Part shown: in pieces, positions 19,710 to 26,879 of the stretch
Position numbering within the stretch: position 1 is the first letter of the stretch
How the letters are laid out: every line of letters begins with the position of its first letter
DNA from: Deinococcus ruber
Lineage (GTDB): Bacteria; Deinococcota; Deinococci; Deinococcales; Deinococcaceae
Length of the DNA: 64,000 nt
Reading direction: 5' to 3'
Assembly: GCF_014648095.1 (NCBI RefSeq)
Contig: NZ_BMQL01000007.1
Location: 62,001 to 126,000, forward strand
Program-made: the position numbers and the translations under genes
Notes under the pieces: generated by a model
What the model saw: the letters and a program-made list of their open reading frames with translations, nothing else
The model's database searches: none
What the model was told of the DNA's origin: nothing

Positions 19710-21155
19710 TCAGTCCTGCTCGGCGCTCCAGACCTGGGCGTCTTCCGGAGCCGCGTCAAAGGAAGCGTTATTCTGTGAGGGCGACTCCAGCCGGGTAGAA
19801 CGGGCAACCCGGGTCGGCCCCGGCTCGATATCGGACGCGCGGGTTTCCTCGTCGTCGAAGTATTCGAACTGGTGCGGCCCGATCTCGATGGTGTCGCCTT
19901 CCTGAGCGCCCACCTTCTTGAGAGCCTTGTACAGTCCCTGCCGCTTGAACAGACCCGACAAATACTCGGCAGCGTCTTCAAGATGACGGGCAAAGCGTTC
20001 CAGCCGCTCTTCGAAGCCGCCGCCATGAACTTCCCACACCCGTACCGGGCCGCCCACTTCCACGCCACGGTGCTTGTCGGGCGGATCAATCCGCATGACC
20101 AGACTCAGCGCTTCCTCGCGCAGTTCGTCGCTTTCCTCTTCCAGTGCGTGCGTCTGCGCCCACAGTTCGCGGGCAGGCAGCAGTTCAAAGAGTGCCTGTT
20201 TCAGGGCGTCCAGATTCTGATGTTCACGCGCACTCACCTGCATCACCGGCAGCCCGAAGGTGCTCAGCTCGTCTTCGGCCAGCTGCGCCAGATCGGCCTC
20301 TACGGTGTCGATCTTGTTCAGTGCCACCATCGACACGCCTTCCAGCAGCAGGGGATCGTAACTCCGCAGCTCGGATTGCAGAGCTTCCAGCTCCTGTGCC
20401 GGGTTCTGTGCCACGTCCAGCACGTACACCAGCAGGCGAGTACGGCTGATGTGCCGCAGGAATTCCAGCCCCAGGCCGCGCCCCTCACTGGCTCCCTCGA
20501 TGATGCCGGGGATGTCGGCCAGCGTGAAGCGGCGGTCGTTTTCACGGTCTTCCACCACACCCAGAATGGGGGAGAGCGTGGTGAAGGGATACGCCGCGAT
20601 GGCCGGATTGGCGTTGCTCAGGGCGGCCAGCAGGCTGGATTTGCCCGCATTCGGATACCCCACCAGGCCCACGTCGGCGATCAGCCGAAGTTCAAGGCGC
20701 ACCCGGCGCTTCTGTCCGCGCGTTCCCAGCTCGGCAAAGCGGGGTGCCTGACGGGTGCTGCTGGCAAACACACTGTTGCCGCGTCCACCCAGGCCGCCGC
20801 GTGCCACCACCTTGATCTGGCCGGGTCTGACCAGATCGGCCACCACCTTGCCGGTATCGAGGTCGAAAGCTGTGGTACCGACTGGCACGTCGATGATGGT
20901 ATCGGCTCCGTCACTGCCCTGCCGCAGACGGCCCTCGCCGTAGGCTCCGCTCTCGGCCTTGAACTTGCGCCGTCCGAGCAGTCGTTCCAGGCTCTCGACA
21001 CCCTCCACGGCACGCAGCAGAATGCTTCCGCCCTTGCCGCCGTGCCCACCGTCGGGGCCACCTTTGGGCGTGTATTTGGCCCGGTGAAAGCTCATTGAGC
21101 CGTCGCCGCCGTGCCCCGCCTGCACTTCAATTTCAAGTACGTCTCTAAACGCCAT
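19710..21155 (-). CDS. obgE: GTPase ObgE (CgtA)
   Basis: The 481-residue GTPase has the glycine-rich Obg domain ([27 protein letters not shown]), the G domain with P-loop GYPNAGKSS, the switch [18 protein letters not shown] and NKID, and a C-terminal OCT domain ([19 protein letters not shown], then [12 protein letters not shown]). Obg binds the 50S subunit, supports late ribosome assembly and senses ppGpp. The roughly 40 residues after the OCT domain are acidic and low-complexity. First gene of the yqeK-LCP-rsfS run. Confidence 0.97.
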   Translation of the reverse strand: MAFRDVLEIEVQAGHGGDGSMSFHRAKYTPKGGPDGGHGGKGGSILLRAVEGVESLERLLGRRKFKAESGAYGEGRLRQGSDGADTIIDVPVGTTAFDLDTGKVVADLVRPGQIKVVARGGLGGRGNSVFASSTRQAPRFAELGTRGQKRRVRLELRLIADVGLVGYPNAGKSSLLAALSNANPAIAAYPFTTLSPILGVVEDRENDRRFTLADIPGIIEGASEGRGLGLEFLRHISRTRLLVYVLDVAQNPAQELEALQSELRSYDPLLLEGVSMVALNKIDTVEADLAQLAEDELSTFGLPVMQVSAREHQNLDALKQALFELLPARELWAQTHALEEESDELREEALSLVMRIDPPDKHRGVEVGGPVRVWEVHGGGFEERLERFARHLEDAAEYLSGLFKRQGLYKALKKVGAQEGDTIEIGPHQFEYFDDEETRASDIEPGPTRVARSTRLESPSQNNASFDAAPEDAQVWSAEQD

Positions 21156-21650
21156 GCTCTACTCCCTCGCCCGTCTGATGAATTGTTTGTTGCGAACGCT
21201 CTGCCCGCGTCACCGACTGCTGTTCAGATCCACGCCATCCGCTGCCTGACCCCATCCAGAACAGCACCGGCTGTCCGTCCATCTTCCGAAGCCGATCTGT
21301 TGTAGCAGCCTCCGGGCAGCTTCGCTCTCGACTGACCGCCGTTTCCTGCTGCCTGGGGCCATCCACAGCTCGCCCTGTTCGAACGGCTGACCCGGTGCAT
21401 TCCGACGCCTTCAGACTGGCCCCCTCTCTCCTGAGATTCAGCAGGGGCAACGGGACAAGGAAGAGAGGCGTACTTTTCAGGAACTGGACGGCAGTATGTT
21501 TGACAGCCCACACACGGCGCGGCGGATCAGGCCATTACGCCGCAGTTTAGCATTCCTGAGAGAACACAGGTCAAAAAAAACCGGGCGCGTGGCCCGGTCT
21601 GCGTCCTACGGTTTGACGGCTGTGTTCAGAAACTCGGGTGTGTTCGCAGC
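21156..21650. other. Intergenic region between rpmA and obgE
   Basis: This 495-base region has no credible gene. It holds the rpmA terminator at 21572-21600 and presumably the obgE promoter, which I cannot place with confidence. An ATG-initiated frame on the minus strand (21145-21513) lacks any recognisable protein pattern. Confidence 0.5.
21572..21600 (-). terminator. Intrinsic terminator of the rplU-rpmA operon
   Basis: On the minus strand the stem ACCGGGCC/GGCCCGGT-like hairpin (21581-21599) is followed by eight T residues, a classic rho-independent terminator. Confidence 0.85.
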
Positions 21651-21926
21651 TCAGTCGGCAGCAGCAGCCGTCACGATTTCGTGCACGCTGATGAAACGGC
21701 CCTTGTTGCCCTTGTTGGCAAACACGACCTGACCTTCGATCAGAGCGAACAACGTGTGGTCGCGGCCCATGCCCACGCCCGCGCCCGCCTGGAACTTGGT
21801 GCCGCGCTGACGGACCAGGATGTTGCCGGCCAGCACTTTCTCGCCGCCGAACTTCTTCACGCCCAGGTACTTGGGATTGCTGTCGCGTCCGTTCTTGGAC
21901 GAACCTACGCCTTTCTTGTGTGCCAT
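21651..21926 (-). CDS. rpmA: 50S ribosomal protein L27
   Basis: The 91-residue protein begins [20 protein letters not shown], the typical L27 N-terminus without the cleavable Firmicute extension, followed by [20 protein letters not shown] and the RGTKFQAG motif. The N-terminal tail reaches the peptidyl transferase centre. It lies 120 bases after rplU and is expected to share its transcript. Confidence 0.98.
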   Translation of the reverse strand: MAHKKGVGSSKNGRDSNPKYLGVKKFGGEKVLAGNILVRQRGTKFQAGAGVGMGRDHTLFALIEGQVVFANKGNKGRFISVHEIVTAAAAD

Positions 21927-22046
21927 GCTGGTTCACCTACCTACTTGCTGGATTGGATTCTTGTTCAGGGGTGAGGAAAACCCTCACTTCACCGATGTTC
22001 GCAGGAGCGCCGAGGCTCTCAGAGCGAACGGGGCGAAACCTGTGCT

Positions 22047-22349
22047 TCAGCCCTTGATGCCGACGATCTTGATCGCCGTGAACTGCTGACGGTGACCGGT
22101 ACGCTTGCGGTACTGGATGCCGCTCTTGTACTTGCGGATGTAGATCTTGGGGTGCTTGCCGTGGTCGACCACTTCGGCGCTCACCACGAACTTGGCGGCC
22201 TCGGTGCCGGTCAGCACGCTGTCGCCCGCCACAAAAATAGGGGTCAGGTCGAGCTTGTCGCCCGCTTCGCCCGCCAGCTTCTCGACGCGGATTACGTCGC
22301 CTTCCTCTACGCGGTACTGCTTTCCACCGCTCTGAATCACTGCAAACAT
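22047..22349 (-). CDS. rplU: 50S ribosomal protein L21
   Basis: The 100-residue protein starts [20 protein letters not shown] and ends with the basic segment [19 protein letters not shown], as in L21. The frame is open further upstream, but AGGAGGAGAAACG directly before the ATG at 22349 decides the start. First gene of rplU-rpmA. Confidence 0.98.
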   Translation of the reverse strand: MFAVIQSGGKQYRVEEGDVIRVEKLAGEAGDKLDLTPIFVAGDSVLTGTEAAKFVVSAEVVDHGKHPKIYIRKYKSGIQYRKRTGHRQQFTAIKIVGIKG

Positions 22350-22440
22350 CGTTTCTCCTCCTGATTGGTTGATCTGGTTCCTGCGTTTCCCGGGCGCGTG
22401 GCTGTCCTGAAGGGCAGCGGCGTACAGGCGCGGAACCGCA

Positions 22441-22475
22441 CCCGCCTTCGCGGGTTTCAGCACAGAAGTGTAGCA
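22441..22475 (-). promoter_or_regulatory. Extended -10 promoter and leader hairpin of rplU
   Basis: On the minus strand TGCTACACT (22467-22475) is a TGn-extended -10 element. Directly after the likely start, CCCGC-GAAG-GCGGG (22441-22454) forms a hairpin at the head of a leader of about 110 bases. Ribosomal-protein leaders are often autoregulatory, but that role is not shown here. Confidence 0.5.
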
Positions 22476-22588
22476 CGAACACATGCAGGCATGGAATGGG
22501 GGGTTGGAGCGGTTGACCGACGCGTGTGGCCCCAGTCCCTGCCGATGTGTTCAATCCCTGCCGATATGCTCAGTCGCCGCAGCTGGAG

Positions 22589-22870
22589 TTAGAAGTCGTC
22601 GTCTTCGTCGCTGCTGTCGTCGGCGCTGCTTCTGTCTGCTGCACTCCCGTCCAGTGCCGATCCTGTGTCATCGTCTGGTGCTGTCCCCTCACCCAGCGCG
22701 GTATTCAGCGCCTCGATACGGCTCCGGCACACCGCATATGCGGCCCGCGCTTCCTCGATCAGTGGCAGAACTCTGTCCAGGTCGGCATCGCCGTTTTCCA
22801 GTTCGGCAGCGATACGACTCAGCGCGGCGTAGGCGTCGCGGTAGGTGGTGGGGGCGTCGCGGCGCGGCAC
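22589..22870 (-). CDS. xseB: Exodeoxyribonuclease VII small subunit
   Basis: The 93-residue protein fits XseB: a single helical hairpin with YRDAYAALSRIAAELENGDA, DLDRVLPLIEEARAAYAVCR and IEALNTAL. About 30 acidic, serine-rich residues follow, giving a tail DDSSDEDDDF not usual for the family. It is expected to pair with XseA, which is not in the window, to degrade single-stranded DNA. It starts seven bases after ndk, so the two form an operon. Confidence 0.8.
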   Translation of the reverse strand: MPRRDAPTTYRDAYAALSRIAAELENGDADLDRVLPLIEEARAAYAVCRSRIEALNTALGEGTAPDDDTGSALDGSAADRSSADDSSDEDDDF

Positions 22871-22877
22871 GGCAGAC

Positions 22878-23291
22878 TTAGAGCAGTTCTTCGGGCTTGA
22901 AGAACAGGCCCAGCTCGCGCTCGGCGCTCTCGGGGCTGTCGCTGCCGTGCGTCACGTTTTCGCCCGTGCTGGTGGCGTAGTCGGCGCGGATGGTGCCGGG
23001 GGCGGCGTTGGCCGGGTTGGTCGCGCCCATCATGCCGCGCCATCCGGAAATCGCGTTTTCGCCCTCCAGAGCGATGGCGACTACCGGGCCAGAGGTAATG
23101 AAGTTCACCAGTTCACCAAAGAACGGGCGCTCTTTGTGCTCGCCGTAGTGGTTCTCGGCCAGCTCGCGTGAAATCACGAACTGTTTGAGGCCCACCACGC
23201 GGTAGCCCTTGCGCTGAATACGAGTGAGGAGTTCGGCAGTCAGGCCACGCTTGACGCCGTCGGGTTTGATCATGGCAAAAGTACGTTCCAT
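22878..23291 (-). CDS. ndk: Nucleoside diphosphate kinase
   Basis: The 137-residue enzyme transfers phosphate between nucleoside tri- and diphosphates. It begins [17 protein letters not shown] and contains the substrate segment [20 protein letters not shown] and the active-site motif [13 protein letters not shown], with the phospho-histidine two residues before SDS. The ATG at 23291 gives the canonical N-terminus; the in-frame ATG at 23351 does not. Confidence 0.97.
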   Translation of the reverse strand: MERTFAMIKPDGVKRGLTAELLTRIQRKGYRVVGLKQFVISRELAENHYGEHKERPFFGELVNFITSGPVVAIALEGENAISGWRGMMGATNPANAAPGTIRADYATSTGENVTHGSDSPESAERELGLFFKPEELL

Positions 23292-23943
23292 AGCCTGAGC
23301 AGCATAGCCCATGTCAACAATGTCAGGGAAGACGGACATTATTGGAGACATGAGCTTAATGAGTTTTCATTAAATTATTATTTTTACTTCGTCCTGCTGC
23401 TGCCATATAAGTTGCCCTCTGATAGACGGTAACAGCGGGCTGTAATACAGGCAAAAACCTGTGTGGTACGAGCTCGAACAGGTGCATCATGTAGGGGTAA
23501 GCCATTTGGCCTACCCCAGTGCTTTTGGTGAAAAACTCCACAGCGCTGGACGCATTGACCACATTTAAGTATGATCCCTTCAGGTCGGCGATTTAAGGAA
23601 CATGAGAACTCCAGCGCCTTTCGGGTCAAAATCCCGAAGAATACGTCGTCTGGATTTTTAGAGTTCAACGTCTTCCAACCAGCAGGTGCCGCTGTTTCAC
23701 AGTGTTTACATCGTGAAGGAGAAGTCGGTCTCTCAAATAGGCATACGACCAGGGGCAGCAGCAAGCGGAACCTATATCTAAGGGGCAATGAAGCATTCGG
23801 CGTAATCGGGCGCCTGCCGAATGCCTAGCCAGTGGCGCGACCGACGGAATGTGTGAAAATCACAAACTGTCGGTGTTTTGCTATGTCACTAGATCGTGCG
23901 CCTTTCCCAGCACGCTCGGGTGTGCAGTTCGGCAGGAGGAAGA
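23292..23943. other. Structured non-coding region upstream of the secreted-protein locus
   Basis: This 652-base region is visibly less GC-rich than its surroundings, with an AT-rich patch at about 23364-23390. Three inverted repeats lie here. GGGGTAaGCC pairs with GGCcTACCCC (23493-23516). The perfect 9-base GCATTCGGC pairs with GCCGAATGC (23793-23801 with 23816-23824). A two-stage stem runs ACCGAC...GTCGGT with an inner TGTG/CACA (23840-23874) and is followed by GTTTTG. Short open frames on both strands (for example minus 23384-23788) look like nothing known. It may contain a decayed gene as well as the promoter of the locus. Confidence 0.5.
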
Positions 23944-24474
23944 ATGAAGCGAATGATGATGAGTGTGGTGGTGCTGGGGAGCAGTGCGGGCGCGTTGCAG
24001 GCGTCGCAGCCAGCGGTGCCCACCCAACCGAGCGCCAGGACCCCGCTGGTCAAGGTCACGCTGACGCAGGACCAGCTCAAGCCCACCACCGTGAACGGTA
24101 AAGCGGTGGACACGGTGATCCCCAGCCCGAAATCGGTGCTGCCGAACGACGTGCTGCGCGAAGAAGTGACGGTAGTGAACGTGTCGGGCAAGCTGGTCAA
24201 GAATCCGACCATCAGTGTGCCGGTGCCCAAGGGCACGACGTTCGCGGGAAGTGCGACGAGCAGCACGGACCGCTGGAACACGCAGTACAGCGTCGATAAC
24301 GGCAAGACGTATGCCGCGTCGCCGCAGAAGAGCGTGACCACCACCGAGAACGGCAAGAGCGTGACCAAACAGGTGGCGGCGTTGCCGAGCGAGTACACCA
24401 ACGTGCGCTGGGCCATCGGCACGCTGCTGGTCGACGAGACGCTCAAACTCAGCTTCCTGGTCAAAGTCAACTGA
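23944..24474 (+). CDS. Secreted single-domain protein related to DUF11 repeats
   Basis: The 176-residue protein has a signal peptide (basic MKRMM start, hydrophobic core, cleavage likely after ALQAS). It is followed by one beta-rich domain: LPNDVLREEVTVVNVSGKLV, then IPVPKGTTFAGSATS, and a final LKLSFLVKVN. This matches the pattern of a single DUF11/TIGR01451-type domain and ends like the last repeat of the next protein (FVVTVN). AGGAGGAAGA directly precedes the ATG at 23944. It is the first of five consecutive secreted-protein genes and could be a minor subunit. No database comparison was possible. Confidence 0.7.
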   Translation: MKRMMMSVVVLGSSAGALQASQPAVPTQPSARTPLVKVTLTQDQLKPTTVNGKAVDTVIPSPKSVLPNDVLREEVTVVNVSGKLVKNPTISVPVPKGTTFAGSATSSTDRWNTQYSVDNGKTYAASPQKSVTTTENGKSVTKQVAALPSEYTNVRWAIGTLLVDETLKLSFLVKVN

Positions 24475-24584
24475 ACCCCGCTTTCACTGAGTTTCAGCGC
24501 CAACCGACCAGTCTCTGCTGCCCTGCCGAGCGATCTGCAAGTCACCACACGGCCCGTGCTTTTCAGGCCGTCCCTATTCCCTGA

Positions 24585-24605
24585 GTTAATCGCTTCGGCG
24601 TTAAC
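24585..24605 (+). promoter_or_regulatory. UUCG-capped hairpin between the first two secreted-protein genes
   Basis: GTTAAtCGC at 24585-24593 and GCGTTAAC at 24598-24605 flank a TTCG tetraloop, with one bulged base. AATTTTGG follows. The hairpin could be a weak terminator of the first gene or a stabilising 5' structure of the second. Confidence 0.4.
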
Positions 24606-24657
24606 AATTTTGGTCTGCATCTCGTTGTGTTTTGTCACTTTCCTGAGGAGGAATGCC

Positions 24658-26655
24658 ATGAAGAAGTCCCTGAGTTTTCTCTCGCTGATGGTTGCCCTGG
24701 CTGCTGGGGCCGCCAGCGCTGGCGGTACCACTGCCGGTACGACCATCACCAACATCGCCACCATCAACTACAGCGATGACACTGGCATTACTCAACCCCC
24801 GGTTGATTCTCCGCCCGTCAAGACCGTCGTGTCGCCGGTGCCAGGCTTCACCATCACGCCTAACCAGACCACGACTGGCACCAACCAGACCGACGCCCCG
24901 GACTACGCCAAGCCCGGCCAGAGCAAGAATGCCAAGCCCGGCGACACCGTGGCTTACCCATACATTCTGACCAACACCGGCAACGTGAACGGCGAGAGCT
25001 ACACCCTGACGAACGGCACGGTCGGCGGCACCGGCACTGGCCTCACGCCAGCGAAGTACTACCCGGCCAGCGCCGACACCGACAACAGCGGAACACTGTC
25101 GCCAGCAGAAATTGCAGCGGCAACGCCCATCACCACCATCACGGGCGTCGCTAAAGACGGGGTCGTTAATTTCTTCCAGGTCTACACCATCCCGACCACT
25201 GCGACCGACGCCCAGACCTTCGGAGCCGATCCGGTGGGCACGCGTATTCCCAACACGGCAGCGGGCAGCGAGCCTGCCACTCCGTACACCCAGCCCTACG
25301 ACAGCAACAACTCCAACCTGACCACCGTGCAGCGCACCGACGCTGTACTGATCGGGCCAAAGACCGACGCGAACGCCGACGGGAAGAACGACACGACCCT
25401 CAGCCCCGTGGCTCCTTACCAGTCCCCCGATTCTACCCCCGTCACCATTACCCCGGTCGGTGACGTGCAGTCGGCCCCCGCCACCACCGCCACCACCCAG
25501 GTCACCTTCACCAACACCGTACAGAACCCCGGTAACCGCCCCGACACCTTCGACATCACGGGTGTTCCGGCCAACCTGCCTACCGGCGCGACCGTGACCT
25601 ACATCGATCCCGTGACCAACAAGCCCCTGACCGATACCGACGGCGACGGCAAGCCCGATACCGGCCCTGTGCCCGCAGGCACCAGCAAGGACATCCTGGT
25701 CGTCGTGACCTTCCCGGCTGGCAGCACCACCACCGACACCACCAAGCAGCCCACCGTCGTCGTGACCGCCACCAGCGCCAACGACCCCGCCAAGAGCGAT
25801 CCCACCACCGACAAGGTGCTGCTCCCCGGCGTGCTGTTCGGTGACAAGCCGACGACCCCCGGTGCTAACCCCGATCCGACCCCGGCTCCCACCCACACCA
25901 CCACGCCGCCCACCACCACCACCGGCAGCACCACCACGCCGCTCACCGATCTGCCTCTGGAGATCAAGAACACCGGCGGTACCACCGAGCCGTTTACCCC
26001 CGTCGGCACGGTCACCTTCGACACGCCGAACGGCCCGGTCATCAAGCCGATTACCTACCTGCCCGATGCCAACTGCGACGGCACCGCTGACAGCACCACG
26101 GCAATCACCGTGACGCCGCCGCTGGCCCCCGGCGCGGTGTACTGCCTGATTCCGGTCGTTGATATCCCCAACAACGCCTACCCGGGCAGCTACCCGATGA
26201 CCCAGACGGTGACGGGCAACACCACCGGTGTCACCGCCTCCGACAAGAACGACACCATCACCGTTCCCAAGACCGGCACGCCGAAGGACTACATCACCAA
26301 GACGGCTGACAAGACCGATGCCAAGCCCGGCGATAACGTGACATACAGCATCGTGGGTATCAACAAGAGCAATGCCAACTTCACCAACACCATCATCTCG
26401 GATAAGGTGCCGACCAACACCACCTTCAAGAGCCTGTCTGCGACCACCACCGTTCCGGGTGCGAGCGTGCTGTACCGCCTGACTCCGAGCGGCGGCATGG
26501 CTGGTGCGTGGACGTCCGTCGCGCCGACAGCAGTGGCTGCGGGCACGCTGATCGAGATCGGTGCCAACACCAACGGCGACAGCGTGATCGACAAGAACGA
26601 CATCATCAAGCCGGGTCAGGAACTCGACGCCACGTTCGTGGTCACGGTCAACTAA
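24658..26655 (+). CDS. Secreted DUF11-repeat protein with Thr/Pro linker
   Basis: The 665-residue protein begins with a clear signal peptide (MKKSLSFLSLMVALAAGAAS) after AGGAGGAATGCC, fixing the start at 24658. The mature part starts with a TTAGTTITNIATINY segment, common at the head of DUF11 proteins. Several Ig-like repeats follow, with recurring KPGDTVAYPYILTNTGN, FTNTVQNPGNRPDTFDITG and KPGDNVTYSIVGINKSNANF motifs. A Thr/Pro-rich linker lies near residues 405-425. It has no transmembrane anchor or sorting motif. It is probably envelope-attached or released, and a structural role is inference. Codons are strongly GC- and ACC-rich. Confidence 0.75.
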   Translation: MKKSLSFLSLMVALAAGAASAGGTTAGTTITNIATINYSDDTGITQPPVDSPPVKTVVSPVPGFTITPNQTTTGTNQTDAPDYAKPGQSKNAKPGDTVAYPYILTNTGNVNGESYTLTNGTVGGTGTGLTPAKYYPASADTDNSGTLSPAEIAAATPITTITGVAKDGVVNFFQVYTIPTTATDAQTFGADPVGTRIPNTAAGSEPATPYTQPYDSNNSNLTTVQRTDAVLIGPKTDANADGKNDTTLSPVAPYQSPDSTPVTITPVGDVQSAPATTATTQVTFTNTVQNPGNRPDTFDITGVPANLPTGATVTYIDPVTNKPLTDTDGDGKPDTGPVPAGTSKDILVVVTFPAGSTTTDTTKQPTVVVTATSANDPAKSDPTTDKVLLPGVLFGDKPTTPGANPDPTPAPTHTTTPPTTTTGSTTTPLTDLPLEIKNTGGTTEPFTPVGTVTFDTPNGPVIKPITYLPDANCDGTADSTTAITVTPPLAPGAVYCLIPVVDIPNNAYPGSYPMTQTVTGNTTGVTASDKNDTITVPKTGTPKDYITKTADKTDAKPGDNVTYSIVGINKSNANFTNTIISDKVPTNTTFKSLSATTTVPGASVLYRLTPSGGMAGAWTSVAPTAVAAGTLIEIGANTNGDSVIDKNDIIKPGQELDATFVVTVN

Positions 26656-26664
26656 CCCCTGTTC

Positions 26665-26692
26665 GGGCACTCCTGCTTGGTCGGGAGTGCCC
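26665..26692 (+). terminator. Stem-loop after the 665-residue secreted protein
   Basis: GGGCACTCC at 26665-26673 pairs with GGGAGTGCCC at 26683-26692, followed by TTCCTCC. It may partly end transcription before the three-gene cluster. Confidence 0.55.
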
Positions 26693-26879
26693 TTCCTCCG
26701 CTGCATCTTTCCTGTACCGCTTCAACTTCAGCAGTGCCCAACACCAGAAGTATTTTCAGCAGTTCCGTTGCCCTTTGCATGTTTTTGGCCCGGCTTCAGC
26801 GTTTCCAAGCCCGCTCGCTGTGCGATCTGTCTCCTTTCCTCGGCTCTGTCGCCACTTGCATTCATCTTCCGGAGGCTCA

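Noticed and set aside
23356..23562. Minus-strand GTG frame of 68 codons upstream of ndk
   Set aside because: The translation looks partly protein-like (YPYMMHLFELVPHRFLPVLQ), but there is no ribosome-binding site, no family match, and the frame is closed just upstream. It may be a relic.
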